A stretch of 64,000 nucleotides of DNA from Flagellimonas algicola (GTDB taxonomy: Bacteria > Bacteroidota > Bacteroidia > Flavobacteriales > Flavobacteriaceae), in NCBI RefSeq assembly GCF_005937185.1, contig NZ_VCNI01000001.1:988657-1052656 (forward strand), in the 5' to 3' direction. The notes under the pieces were generated by a model. It did not search any database and was not told the DNA's origin. It worked only from the letters and a program-made list of their open reading frames with translations. Within the stretch, counting starts at the first letter, position 1. The number at the start of each line of letters is the position of its first letter. Below are positions 10,244-18,452 of this stretch, in pieces. Made by a program: the position numbers and the translations under genes.

Positions 10244-11781
10244 ACCGCTGGTATCTCAAATCTATGGCAATCTGCGCGGGCTTGATGCTCATCATCCTTG
10301 CCGCCTCATGCCGTAAAGATTTTGACTACGAACACGACTCGGGTAATTTGTCCTTTTCCAAGGACACCGTTTTCCTGGATACCATTTTCGCCAATATTGG
10401 GAGCGCCACCTATACCTTAAAGGTATACAACAAGGGCGTGCGGGATATTTTGATTCCCTTTATTGGGTTGGAGACCGGGCAAAGCAGCAGTTACCGACTC
10501 AACGTGGATGGGCTGGCCGGCAAGGAGTTCACAGACATTCCACTATTGGCCAAGGACAGCCTTTTTGTCTTTATTGAAACCACCTATGATGTGGCTCCCA
10601 CCAACCAGACCGAATTCTTATACACGGAAAACCTTTTGTTTGGAACCGGTCCCAATACGCAAAACGTACCCTTGGTCACCTTGGTTAAAGATGCCGTCTT
10701 CCTCTATCCGGCAACCCAATCCGATGGCACTAAGGAAACCCTGGTGGTAGGACAGGATGAAGATGGCAATGAGATACGGGTGGAAGGTTTTTATCTGGAA
10801 CCTGACCAATTGCTCTTCACCAATGAAAAACCGTACGTAATCTACGGCTATGCCGCCGTCCCTGATGGAAATACCTTAAACATACAAGCTGGTGCACGGG
10901 TACATTTTCACAACAATTCTGGCTTGATTGTGGAGAACGGAGCCTCCCTCCATGTAAATGGCAGCTTAAGCGAGGATCAAGAACTTTTGGAAAACGAAGT
11001 CATTTTTGAGGGCGACCGCTTGGAGCCTGCCTATGCCCAGGAACCGGGCCAATGGGGCACCATCTGGTTTAGAACAGGAAGTACCAACAACCATTTGGAA
11101 CATCTCACGCTAAAAAATGCCACTCTGGGTTTAAGGGTGGATGGCGCAGCACCTTGGGACATCCCTACCCTTACCCTCCGCAACAGCCAGATCTATAATA
11201 GCCTTAACCATAATCTCTGGGCCACCTCGGCTCGTATACTGGCAGAGAATACTGTTTTGGGTGGCGCGGGCGGCTACAGCTTCCTGGCCCATTTGGGTGG
11301 CAGATACCAATTTACCCACTGTACCCTGGCCAACTATTGGGGCAACGGATTTAGAAAAGGCACTGCCCTGGCCCTGAATAATTTTGAGGGATCCACCACC
11401 ATGGATTTGGAACAAGCGGATTTCATTAACTGTATTGTTGCTGGAAGTATGCCTGTGGAGTTTAGTTTGGAAGCAGATGCCGCTGCGGCCTTTAATTTCA
11501 GCTTTGGAAATTGCTTGCTGCAGTTCAACAGTACGGACAATGGTTTTGAAAATAACCCACTATATAACTTTGAGGACGCAGATCGTTATATTGATGTAAT
11601 TTTTGATAGTGACCCGGATTTTTTCTTACCTTTTGATAACCAATTTCATATAGGTGTCAATTCGTTTGCCCTAGATGCAGCCGACCCCGATATAGCTCCC
11701 CCAATTCCCTTGGACATTCGAGGTACGGATAGGTTGCCCAATCCAGATATTGGCGCATACGAATTTGTTCCGGAAAATTGA
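10240..11781 (+). CDS. Large beta-helix-like surface lipoprotein
   Basis: A 513-residue exported lipoprotein. The GTG at 10240 overlaps the upstream stop (GTGA) and gives a proper positive n-region (NRWYLKS) before the hydrophobic stretch and lipobox LAASC. The frame continues further upstream, but only inside the thioesterase gene. Residues 20-170 are beta-rich. From about residue 190 there are repeats such as LTLRNSQIYNSLNHNLWATSA and ENTVLGGAGGY, typical of right-handed parallel beta-helices. The C-terminal LDIRGTDRLPNPDIGAYEF is the ending seen in many secreted Bacteroidota choice-of-anchor/beta-helix proteins. Ligand or enzyme activity is unknown. Confidence 0.82.
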   Translation: MNRWYLKSMAICAGLMLIILAASCRKDFDYEHDSGNLSFSKDTVFLDTIFANIGSATYTLKVYNKGVRDILIPFIGLETGQSSSYRLNVDGLAGKEFTDIPLLAKDSLFVFIETTYDVAPTNQTEFLYTENLLFGTGPNTQNVPLVTLVKDAVFLYPATQSDGTKETLVVGQDEDGNEIRVEGFYLEPDQLLFTNEKPYVIYGYAAVPDGNTLNIQAGARVHFHNNSGLIVENGASLHVNGSLSEDQELLENEVIFEGDRLEPAYAQEPGQWGTIWFRTGSTNNHLEHLTLKNATLGLRVDGAAPWDIPTLTLRNSQIYNSLNHNLWATSARILAENTVLGGAGGYSFLAHLGGRYQFTHCTLANYWGNGFRKGTALALNNFEGSTTMDLEQADFINCIVAGSMPVEFSLEADAAAAFNFSFGNCLLQFNSTDNGFENNPLYNFEDADRYIDVIFDSDPDFFLPFDNQFHIGVNSFALDAADPDIAPPIPLDIRGTDRLPNPDIGAYEFVPEN

Positions 11782-11802
11782 GTTTTTTGGAATTTTTATG
11801 AT

Positions 11803-11855
11803 AAAAACCCTCGAAAAAAGCTGTTTTTGCGGGAATCCCCCAGTTTTTTTAAGGG
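11803..11855 (+). promoter_or_regulatory. Copy A of a shared upstream element
   Basis: The element starts with AAAAACCC (11803-11810). After about 17 bases it continues with TGCGGGAATCCCCCAG (11828-11843), a T run and AAGG. GGGAATCCCC is a near-palindrome. Copy B at 16115-16166 has the same order and nearly the same spacing. Here it lies 55-108 bases upstream of the LytTR gene. Confidence 0.6.
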
Positions 11856-11910
11856 AAAAATGCAACGAGTTTTTTTGAGACGTTATTAACTTGCAGCCAG
11901 GGTTTTACAT

Positions 11911-12645
11911 ATGGATTATACCTACACCATTATCGATTCCAATGCTGCTTCCAAGCTCCAATTACAAGTGTACTTGAGAGAATATGGAGACTTTAGCTGT
12001 GTAGGTACTGCCACCAATCCCGAAACCGGTTTAAATACCATTTTGAAATTTGCCCCAGATATGGTCTTAATCAATCTTCAGGAAGAAGGTATGGGCTATT
12101 TTCATATGGTCTCAGAACTGAACCAGTTCTTGAGTAGCCTACCCATTATTATAGGGTACTCATCCTCAAAAAAATATGCATACAACGCTATAAAAAGTGG
12201 TTTCTTTGATTATTGGGTCTTGCCGCACAACGAGTTTGATGTGCGCAAGACCATTTTAAGGTTGCGAAAAACCTACCCCCAACAAAATGTCCCCGCCACC
12301 CTTTGCCTTAAGACCTATAATGACTATAGGTATTTGGACACCACCGAGATCCTATATCTAAAATCCGATAACAATTCCACGGACTTCTTTATGCGCAACG
12401 GCCATGTGGTGAGTGCCTTTAAAACCTTAAAGTCGTTTGAGGAGCAATTGCCAGAGAGCTTTGTCCGTATCCACCAAAGCTATATTATCAACAGCCGCTA
12501 TGTACGCCGTATCAATTACGGAAAGTCCATATGCACCCTAAGGACTGAGAACCAGGACGAACTTCCCTTCTCCAAGACCTACAGGGAAAAAGTGGACACC
12601 CTAAAGGAAATGCTCTCCAAAACTGCAATTAACACTTATAATTAG
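11911..12645 (+). CDS. LytTR-family regulator with degenerate receiver domain
   Basis: A 244-residue cytoplasmic transcription factor. Residues 1-118 have the outline of a CheY-like receiver, and residues ~135-238 form a LytTR DNA-binding domain (LDTTEILYLKSDNNSTDFFM, FVRIHQSYIINSRYVRRI). The receiver has lost key positions. The segment PDMVLINLQ puts Asn55 where the phospho-Asp should be, the N-terminal acidic pair reads IIDSN, and the conserved Lys-Pro after strand 5 reads VLPHN. It is therefore probably not controlled by phosphorylation. It stands upstream of two small lipoprotein genes and a kinase/regulator pair on the same strand. Copy A of the shared element lies in its upstream region. 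Confidence 0.9.
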   Translation: MDYTYTIIDSNAASKLQLQVYLREYGDFSCVGTATNPETGLNTILKFAPDMVLINLQEEGMGYFHMVSELNQFLSSLPIIIGYSSSKKYAYNAIKSGFFDYWVLPHNEFDVRKTILRLRKTYPQQNVPATLCLKTYNDYRYLDTTEILYLKSDNNSTDFFMRNGHVVSAFKTLKSFEEQLPESFVRIHQSYIINSRYVRRINYGKSICTLRTENQDELPFSKTYREKVDTLKEMLSKTAINTYN

Positions 12646-12716
12646 TGTAATTCTTACACACTTCTGCAAAATTCTAACACAGTAGGCCCGTTTACTAAAA
12701 CATTTGGGACACCCGC

Positions 12717-12745
12717 TTGCTTTTTGGGTCACTAGGATAACTTGG
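12717..12745 (+). promoter_or_regulatory. Candidate promoter of the small lipoprotein pair
   Basis: TTG (12717-12719), 18 bases, then TAACTTGG (12738-12745), one mismatch from TAnnTTTG, 39 bases before the first small gene at 12785. Confidence 0.4.
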
Positions 12746-12784
12746 CTGCATAAACCAAATTTTCTAACCAAAAAACATAGAAAG

Positions 12785-12943
12785 ATGATGAGAAAGGTTG
12801 TAAGTATTTTTGCCGTAGTAGTATTGACCATGGGATTGTTCTCTTGTGAAGCAGACAGTGTAAGTGAAACCGAAAACCTAATGGAAAGCCTGGAAGATCA
12901 AAATGCCACTGGCGGTAACAAAAGTGATGACGATAGACAGTAA
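12785..12943 (+). CDS. Small acidic lipoprotein 1, C-terminal DDDRQ
   Basis: A 52-residue precursor. MMRKVVSIFAVVVLTMGLFSC is a clear lipoprotein signal with Cys21, so the mature product is only about 32 residues. It is acidic (EADSVSETENLMESLED) and ends NKSDDDRQ. An upstream in-frame start at 12704 would add 27 residues before the signal peptide and is unlikely. It lies 139 bases after the LytTR gene and 20 bases before a second small lipoprotein that ends DDDREL. No family is recognised. A signal peptide precursor or a small envelope stress lipoprotein are both possible. Confidence 0.72.
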   Translation: MMRKVVSIFAVVVLTMGLFSCEADSVSETENLMESLEDQNATGGNKSDDDRQ

Positions 12944-12963
12944 GTAAAAATTGAACTAGTCAA

Positions 12964-13173
12964 ATGAGAAAATTTACTCTATTCATCATTTATAGCTGTT
13001 CTGCCGTTTTGCTAATTTGTTGTGGTTATGCCAATAACCGTGAGACATCAGAAAACATGGTGGTTTCAGACTCTGACCAATCAAGTGTCGAAATGAAACT
13101 TGAACATGAGTTTTTAACGCAAGCTCAGTTTGCCCGTTGGAAATCCATTGTAGACGATGACCGAGAGTTGTAA
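12964..13173 (+). CDS. Small lipoprotein 2, C-terminal DDDREL
   Basis: A 69-residue precursor whose signal peptide ends in a lipobox-like LICC at about residues 17-20, giving a mature product of about 50 residues. The mature part has a Ser/Asp/Glu-rich linker (SDSDQSSVEMKLEHEFL), a short amphipathic stretch (TQAQFARWKSIV) and the terminal DDDREL. Apart from the signal, the C-terminal motif is the only clear resemblance to the preceding small lipoprotein. A good terminator follows 21 bases downstream, so these two genes form the end of a transcription unit separate from the kinase gene. The function is unknown. Confidence 0.72.
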   Translation: MRKFTLFIIYSCSAVLLICCGYANNRETSENMVVSDSDQSSVEMKLEHEFLTQAQFARWKSIVDDDREL

Positions 13174-13194
13174 CCTTTGATAAACTTATTAGAT

Positions 13195-13228
13195 AGCCCC
13201 ATAACCCGTCCGGTCTGGGGCTTTTTTT
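13195..13228 (+). terminator. Intrinsic terminator after the small lipoprotein pair
   Basis: AGCCCCA (13195-13201) pairs with TGGGGCT (13216-13222) around a 14-base loop, followed by seven or more T residues. Confidence 0.85.
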
Positions 13229-13280
13229 ATACCTTGTAGTAAAAGAAAACAAAACTTTACCCCCATTTTAGCACAGAACA

Positions 13281-15371
13281 TTGAAAAACAAGCTCTTAAT
13301 ACTGCTTCTGGTTTTGCTATGCGCCTGCGGAAAGCAAGCTACCGTTGTTCCTGTCTCCAAAGAGTCTGAACAAATCAACGCTTGGATAGATGCTGCCCGG
13401 GATAGTGTACAGATATCTATAGCTGCCCGAAAAGGGTTTTTAAATCAATCTGCTGATTTGGCTTATGGCATTGCCAATGATACGATTCGGCTGGATCATT
13501 TATCCCGAATTTCCTTGGCCTATAAACGTCTGGAAGATTCCGTGGGATTCCGAAAAATGAATCATCAGGTACTAGAACTTGCACGCCGTGGTAAATTGTA
13601 TAAAGCAGAAGGGGAATCCCATTGGGATATGGCCTCCTTCCTAAAATCGTATGGAGTTATGGATAGTGCCTTCTACCACTATCAAAAAGCTCATAAAAGT
13701 TTTCAGCAATTACCTGTTGATTCGACTTCACTTTCTTTACAAGGACGAATACTATATAGTATGGGCGGTATCCAAGATTACTTCATGGATTATTTAGGTG
13801 CTGAAAAAAATGTAACGGAAGCTTTAAGAATTTTTGATGGTTTAGAGGATAATCTTAGAATATATAATTGCTACAATTTACTCGGGGTAATTGCTGGAAA
13901 CATGAAGAGTCCAGAAAAAGCTTTGGAGAGCTATCAAAAGGCCGGGGTTATACTTAAAAAACTGGACAAAAGCGATCAAGTGAGATTAAAGGGGCAAAAT
14001 CAACATAACATTGCTTATGCCTATTTAAAAGGGAAAGATTACAATCAAGCAGAGTTGACTTTTAATGAGTTTTTTAAAGATAATGGCCTTAAATCTGACA
14101 ACCCCGAACTTTATTCAACTGGTTTGGTTAGTCTTGCTTACTCAATTTTTAAGGGTAAGTCAGATTTTCAGGAAACTGAGAATCTACTGTTAAAAGCGAT
14201 TGCCGTAAATGACAGTGTAGGCTTTTCAATGGATCAAGCTAGAGCAAAGCAATATTACGCAGAGCTTCTCGCAATTCAAGGGGATACATTAAAAGCCTTA
14301 AAAAATGCCAATGAAGGACTTGAAATTGCAACGGAAACCTCAAACAATGACCATCATCTGGAAATCTTAAGATTGCTTACTAAACTTGATAGTAAAAATG
14401 CTGTGTCCTATTCCAACGAGTATTACTCCTTAAATGAAAGTATTAAATCTGAGGAACGGGTAACGCGTGACAAATTCGCACGTATCCGTTTGGAGACAGA
14501 CGAGGTGATCCAAAGAAACGAGGCCCTTACCCGGGGCAAACTCATCTGGACTTTGGTAGCCATCGGGCTACTGCTGGCCGCCATAGCGCTATATATCATC
14601 TTTGCCCAACGCGCCAGTAACAACAAGCTCAAATTTGAGCAGAAGCAACAAGATGCCAATAAGGAAATCTACAACCTAATGCTCTCGCAACGTGGTAAGT
14701 TTGAGGAAGGTAAAAAACTGGAGAAGAAACGCGTATCCGAAGAGCTGCATGATAGTGTGTTGGGCGATCTACTGAGCATACGTATGTTCATGGGCGTCCT
14801 CAACGAACAAAGCGATGAATCTGCTGTTGAACAACGGGCACAAATGATTGAAAAACTACGGGAAGTGGAGGAAGAAATCCGCACCATATCCCACGAAATG
14901 AACAAAGCTTCGTACGAAAAATTTTATAACTTTATCGTTTCCTTGGAAGAGCTGGTGGAGACCATTGAAGCTTCCTCTGGAATCCAATGTTCCTTTACTT
15001 ATGACGACGATGTGGAATGGGATGCCCTGGATGGTGACATTAAGATCAATAGCTATAGAATTGTACAGGAATCCCTTAAAAACAGCGTTAAACATGCCCA
15101 ATGTGAGGAAGCCCTCATCGCCTTTAAATTGTCGGATGGCACGTTGACCCTGACCATACAGGACAATGGAGTTGGCTTTGATGTGAACAAGGGCAGGAAC
15201 GGTATTGGTCTTCGAAACCTGACCTCCAGAGCAGAGAAAATGAACGGAACCCTGCACGTGGACAGTGGAAAAGGAAACGGGACCACCATCACGGTCCAGA
15301 TGCCCGCCAAGTATATTGGACCGCAAAACCCTTCAGGTTTGGAGGGACAAATTGAAATGCAAAATGCCTAA
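13281..15371 (+). CDS. TPR-containing lipoprotein-type sensor histidine kinase
   Basis: A 696-residue sensor. It uses a TTG start, since MKNKLLILLLVLLCACG begins there and gives a lipobox (LCAC). The periplasmic part, residues ~20-410, is a helical array with tetratricopeptide repeats (for example AYAYLKGKDYNQAELTFNEF, MKSPEKALESYQKAG). A single TM helix (LIWTLVAIGLLLAAIALYII) spans about 421-443. A coiled coil then leads to a HisKA_3-type dimerisation domain with phospho-acceptor His490 in SEELHDSVLGDLL. The HATPase domain shows NSVKHAQ, DNGVGFD and GIGLRNL. The partner regulator starts 18 bases downstream. Having both a lipid anchor and a TM helix is unusual. Confidence 0.93.
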   Translation: MKNKLLILLLVLLCACGKQATVVPVSKESEQINAWIDAARDSVQISIAARKGFLNQSADLAYGIANDTIRLDHLSRISLAYKRLEDSVGFRKMNHQVLELARRGKLYKAEGESHWDMASFLKSYGVMDSAFYHYQKAHKSFQQLPVDSTSLSLQGRILYSMGGIQDYFMDYLGAEKNVTEALRIFDGLEDNLRIYNCYNLLGVIAGNMKSPEKALESYQKAGVILKKLDKSDQVRLKGQNQHNIAYAYLKGKDYNQAELTFNEFFKDNGLKSDNPELYSTGLVSLAYSIFKGKSDFQETENLLLKAIAVNDSVGFSMDQARAKQYYAELLAIQGDTLKALKNANEGLEIATETSNNDHHLEILRLLTKLDSKNAVSYSNEYYSLNESIKSEERVTRDKFARIRLETDEVIQRNEALTRGKLIWTLVAIGLLLAAIALYIIFAQRASNNKLKFEQKQQDANKEIYNLMLSQRGKFEEGKKLEKKRVSEELHDSVLGDLLSIRMFMGVLNEQSDESAVEQRAQMIEKLREVEEEIRTISHEMNKASYEKFYNFIVSLEELVETIEASSGIQCSFTYDDDVEWDALDGDIKINSYRIVQESLKNSVKHAQCEEALIAFKLSDGTLTLTIQDNGVGFDVNKGRNGIGLRNLTSRAEKMNGTLHVDSGKGNGTTITVQMPAKYIGPQNPSGLEGQIEMQNA

Positions 15372-15389
15372 ATCTTAAATACGGAACGT

Positions 15390-16058
15390 ATGAAAACACT
15401 ACGAATTTTAACCATTGATGATCATGAGATGACGATGCTGGGATACAAGTATATCCTAGAGCGCATAGTTTTTGAAGGATATTCCATTATTGTGGATACG
15501 GCCAATTCCTATGAACTGGGCAAACGGATGATCGAAGAATCCGTGGACTCTTTTAAATATGATATCCTGTTTTTAGACGTGCAATTGTATCCACCCAATG
15601 AAGATCAACCCAATACCGGAGAAGATTTGGGCAAGTTGGCACGGCGACTGGTTCCAGAGACCAAGATTATATTCATGTCTTCCTTCAGCGATAATTTTAG
15701 GATCAACAGCATATTAAAATCTGTGGACCCGGATGGTTACCTGATCAAAAACGATATAGACCCCCAAACTTTAGAAGATGCGGTGAAGACCGTAACACTG
15801 AATCCCCCATATTATTCCTCCAAAGCCTTGGCGGCCATTCGTAAAAAGTTGAAGAACGATATTGACTTGGATGAAAAGGACAAGAAGATTCTCTACCATT
15901 TATCCATTGGAACCAAAAACAAGGATTTGGAACAACATATTCGTTTGTCACCTTCTTCCATAGAAAACCGAAAAAGGCATATGAAAACCCTTTTTGGTAC
16001 CGAAAACGAGAATGATCTTGCCTTGATTTTAGCGGCAAAAAACCGAGGGTTCATATAG
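15390..16058 (+). CDS. LuxR/NarL-type response regulator
   Basis: A 222-residue partner of the TPR kinase. The receiver is intact: acidic pair Asp10-Asp11 in TIDDHE, phospho-acceptor Asp63 in FLDVQL, and conserved Lys119 in GYLIKND. A 10-12 residue insertion (LYPPNEDQPNTGED) follows the phospho-Asp loop. The C-terminal helix-turn-helix (LSIGTKNKDLEQHIRLSPSSIENRKRHMKTLFG) has the LuxR/GerE layout, with SSIENRKRHM as recognition helix. It is 18 bases from the kinase gene and surely co-transcribed. The inverted repeats in the flanking elements are plausible binding sites (inference). Confidence 0.93.
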   Translation: MKTLRILTIDDHEMTMLGYKYILERIVFEGYSIIVDTANSYELGKRMIEESVDSFKYDILFLDVQLYPPNEDQPNTGEDLGKLARRLVPETKIIFMSSFSDNFRINSILKSVDPDGYLIKNDIDPQTLEDAVKTVTLNPPYYSSKALAAIRKKLKNDIDLDEKDKKILYHLSIGTKNKDLEQHIRLSPSSIENRKRHMKTLFGTENENDLALILAAKNRGFI

Positions 16059-16068
16059 TCGATTTGTA

Positions 16069-16084
16069 ATCACCAGAGGGTGAT
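16069..16084 (+). other. Perfect hairpin after the response regulator gene
   Basis: ATCACC (16069-16074) and GGTGAT (16079-16084) flank the loop AGAG. A T-rich run follows only at 16099-16110, so it is not a textbook terminator but may help to end the kinase/regulator transcript. Confidence 0.35.
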
Positions 16085-16114
16085 TTCCCGAAGGCCGTTT
16101 TTTCTTTTTTCCCG

Positions 16115-16166
16115 AAAAACCCCTAAAAAGGGGGGTAAATTGCGGGAAATCCCCAGAATTTTTAAG
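16115..16166 (+). promoter_or_regulatory. Copy B of the shared upstream element
   Basis: AAAAACCCC (16115-16123), a CCCCT-AAAA-AGGGG hairpin, TGCGGGAAATCCCCAG (16141-16156), then a T-rich run and AAGG. It matches copy A at 11803-11855 over the whole block. The next gene starts 66 bases downstream, after a TAACTTTG -7-like box at 16200-16207. Confidence 0.6.
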
Positions 16167-16232
16167 GATTTCCTCCAACAGATTGATAAAGTTTCGTTTT
16201 AACTTTGATAGGGAACACGATGAAGAAACGCA

Positions 16233-16880
16233 ATGCCATACCAAAAAAGATCCAATCTCATTTTCCCCCTAACTGGTATCAGGACATTTGTTGCTGCAGA
16301 AGGACTGGACGAATTCATTAGGGTTCTTGAAAAAGATTTTTTCGCGGAATTGACGGTAAAATGTCAATATGAAAGAGCAACTGAGAGAACCGAATTAATT
16401 TTAGATGTTTCTTGCAACTTTGGTCTTACCGAAGGTTTGCACCATTTCAGCACTGGTAATTGGGGTGGATTTTCCTGCACCGAAAATGGAAAATCCTCTT
16501 TTGACACTGCTTTTGAGCAGTTGAGCAATTTGAATGACGGAAACATAGACATCGCCGAGTTGTCTATCCACTTTAGGGACACTTCCGTTATTATAACTAG
16601 AATCCAAGATTACAGCATCCCGGACCAATTGGGGGCCATTATCAACAAGGCCAGCGAACATTTTGTGTATTTCACCAAAGGCCTGACGGAAATGCCCTAT
16701 GAAATCTTTGTATCCGTTTTTGAAGACGCTTCCCAAAAGGGAGCTTCGTTGGAAAATTGGGAACAAAGTTACTTTGATCACTGGGGCCTGTATTTTGAAG
16801 ATGACCCACAACACGATGTGATGGTCTATTCCTTGGAAAGCAAAACCATGAAGAAAGAAGATTTTTTCCTATTGGACTAA
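16233..16880 (+). CDS. Uncharacterised cytoplasmic protein downstream of element B
   Basis: A 215-residue protein that I do not recognise. It has no signal peptide or TM helix and is acidic (EDASQKGASLENWEQSYFDHWG, FEDDPQHDVMVYSLES). Mixed alpha/beta content is suggested by LTVKCQYERATERTELILDVSC and ELSIHFRDTSVIITRIQDYS. A TAACTTTG -7-like box is 25 bases upstream, so it is probably transcribed on its own. Shared element B places it in the likely regulon of the upstream two-component pair or LytTR factor. It is convergent with glyA, with 46 bases between stops and no clear terminator. Confidence 0.72.
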   Translation: MPYQKRSNLIFPLTGIRTFVAAEGLDEFIRVLEKDFFAELTVKCQYERATERTELILDVSCNFGLTEGLHHFSTGNWGGFSCTENGKSSFDTAFEQLSNLNDGNIDIAELSIHFRDTSVIITRIQDYSIPDQLGAIINKASEHFVYFTKGLTEMPYEIFVSVFEDASQKGASLENWEQSYFDHWGLYFEDDPQHDVMVYSLESKTMKKEDFFLLD

Positions 16881-16926
16881 AACTCCTTTCTACCAGTATG
16901 GGCTGTAAAGAAACTCCTTGTCCAGT

Positions 16927-18201
16927 TTAAGCACTGAACAATGGTCTTGAATGCATGAGGTCATGCACCTTTTGCTTTATACCCGCTATGCTATTCTCGT
17001 TGGTAGCATCCATAAGTACCTCATCTATGTAACCCACAATGGTTTCCATATCAGCTTCCTTGAGTCCGCGAGTGGTTACCGCAGAAGTTCCAAAACGTAT
17101 TCCGGAAGTTATAAAGGGTGATTGATCATCAAAGGGAACCATATTCTTGTTGGCGGTAATAGCTGCAAGTTCCAACGCCTTTTCGGCATCTTTTCCGGTT
17201 ATGTTCTTGTTCCTTAGGTCAATGAGCATCATATGATTGTCTGTTCCACCGGAGATTACTTTGTAATCCCTGGCCACAAATGCCTTGGCCATGGCCTCCG
17301 CATTTTTCTTTACTTGGATAATGTAATGCAAGAAGTCATCCGTAAGGGCTTCACCAAAGGCTACCGCCTTGGCCGCTATGGTATGCTCCAAAGGCCCTCC
17401 TTGGTTGCCCGGAAAAACCGCCAAATCCAAAAGGCCTGACATTTTTCTCAAGTTGCCATTCTTTAATCGAATACCGAACGGGTTTTCAAAGTTCTCTCCC
17501 ATCAAGATGAGCCCCCCTCTTGGTCCGCGTAAGGTTTTGTGAGTGGTTGTGGTCACAATATGGCAATGCGGAATGGGATCGTTCATAATACCCTTGGCAA
17601 TCAAGCCAGCTGGGTGGGAGATATCTGCCACTAAAATGGCATCAACGCTGTCCGCTATTTCCCTAAACCGTTTAAAATCCATGTCTCGTGAGTAGGCAGA
17701 CGCCCCTGCGATGATCAGTTTGGGTTTTTCTTTATCTGCAACTTCTTGGATTTTATCATAGTTCAACATCCCAGTTTCCTCATCCACCCCATAAAAAACG
17801 GGGTTGTAGAGTTTTCCGGAGAAATTCACTGGGGAACCGTGGGTCAAATGCCCTCCATGGGAGAGATCAAACCCTAAAATGGTATCACCTGGTTGAAGAC
17901 AGGCGTGGTACACCGAGGCATTGGCCTGGGAACCCGAATGTGGCTGTACATTGGCATAGGCGGCACCAAACAATTCTTTGGCCCGATCAATGGCCAATTG
18001 CTCAACCTGATCCACTACCTCACAGCCTCCGTAATAGCGCTTTCCAGGGTAGCCTTCCGCATATTTATTGGTAAGTACCGAACCCGCAGCCTCCATGACT
18101 TGGGGGCTTACAAAATTTTCGGAAGCAATCAGTTCCAAGCCTTCCAGCTGTCTTTCTTTTTCGTCTTCAATGAGTTCAAAAATTCGGTGATCTCTTTCCA
18201 T
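16927..18201 (-). CDS. glyA: Serine hydroxymethyltransferase
   Basis: A 424-residue PLP enzyme that interconverts serine and glycine with tetrahydrofolate, the main source of one-carbon units. The PLP-lysine motif [14 protein letters not shown] lies near residue 225. Other diagnostic segments are [38 protein letters not shown] and [10 protein letters not shown]. Its length is typical of bacterial GlyA. The upstream 251 bases to the divergent lipoprotein gene hold no recognisable riboswitch. A weak TACTTTTA -7-like box lies about 25 bases before the start. It appears monocistronic. Confidence 0.97.
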   Translation of the reverse strand: MERDHRIFELIEDEKERQLEGLELIASENFVSPQVMEAAGSVLTNKYAEGYPGKRYYGGCEVVDQVEQLAIDRAKELFGAAYANVQPHSGSQANASVYHACLQPGDTILGFDLSHGGHLTHGSPVNFSGKLYNPVFYGVDEETGMLNYDKIQEVADKEKPKLIIAGASAYSRDMDFKRFREIADSVDAILVADISHPAGLIAKGIMNDPIPHCHIVTTTTHKTLRGPRGGLILMGENFENPFGIRLKNGNLRKMSGLLDLAVFPGNQGGPLEHTIAAKAVAFGEALTDDFLHYIIQVKKNAEAMAKAFVARDYKVISGGTDNHMMLIDLRNKNITGKDAEKALELAAITANKNMVPFDDQSPFITSGIRFGTSAVTTRGLKEADMETIVGYIDEVLMDATNENSIAGIKQKVHDLMHSRPLFSA

Positions 18202-18452
18202 TTTTGCCTATGAATTTAGAAGTGCTAAAAGTACGAATAGAAAAGCTAACGGAACTGAAAAAAATTGTGCCAAAAATCAATTTTATCAAACAACAATTAA
18301 CAACACTCAAGCTCAATTTCACCACTGAAAAATGACCTGCTTTTGTGCATTTCATCGATTTTATACTACCGTTGAACCTTTTTCGTTAATAATTTGAAGG
18401 TTTTTGGCACGGCTGTTGAAAAACCAACCATAACCAATAAAATCAGAAAGCC

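Noticed and set aside
16220-16321. 33-codon ORF starting ATG at 16220, possibly a frameshifted start of the next gene
   Set aside because: The codons give no recognisable sequence, and the frame at 16233 already has a plausible start.
18202-18452. Possible glycine or other riboswitch before glyA
   Set aside because: No conserved riboswitch core could be recognised on either strand.
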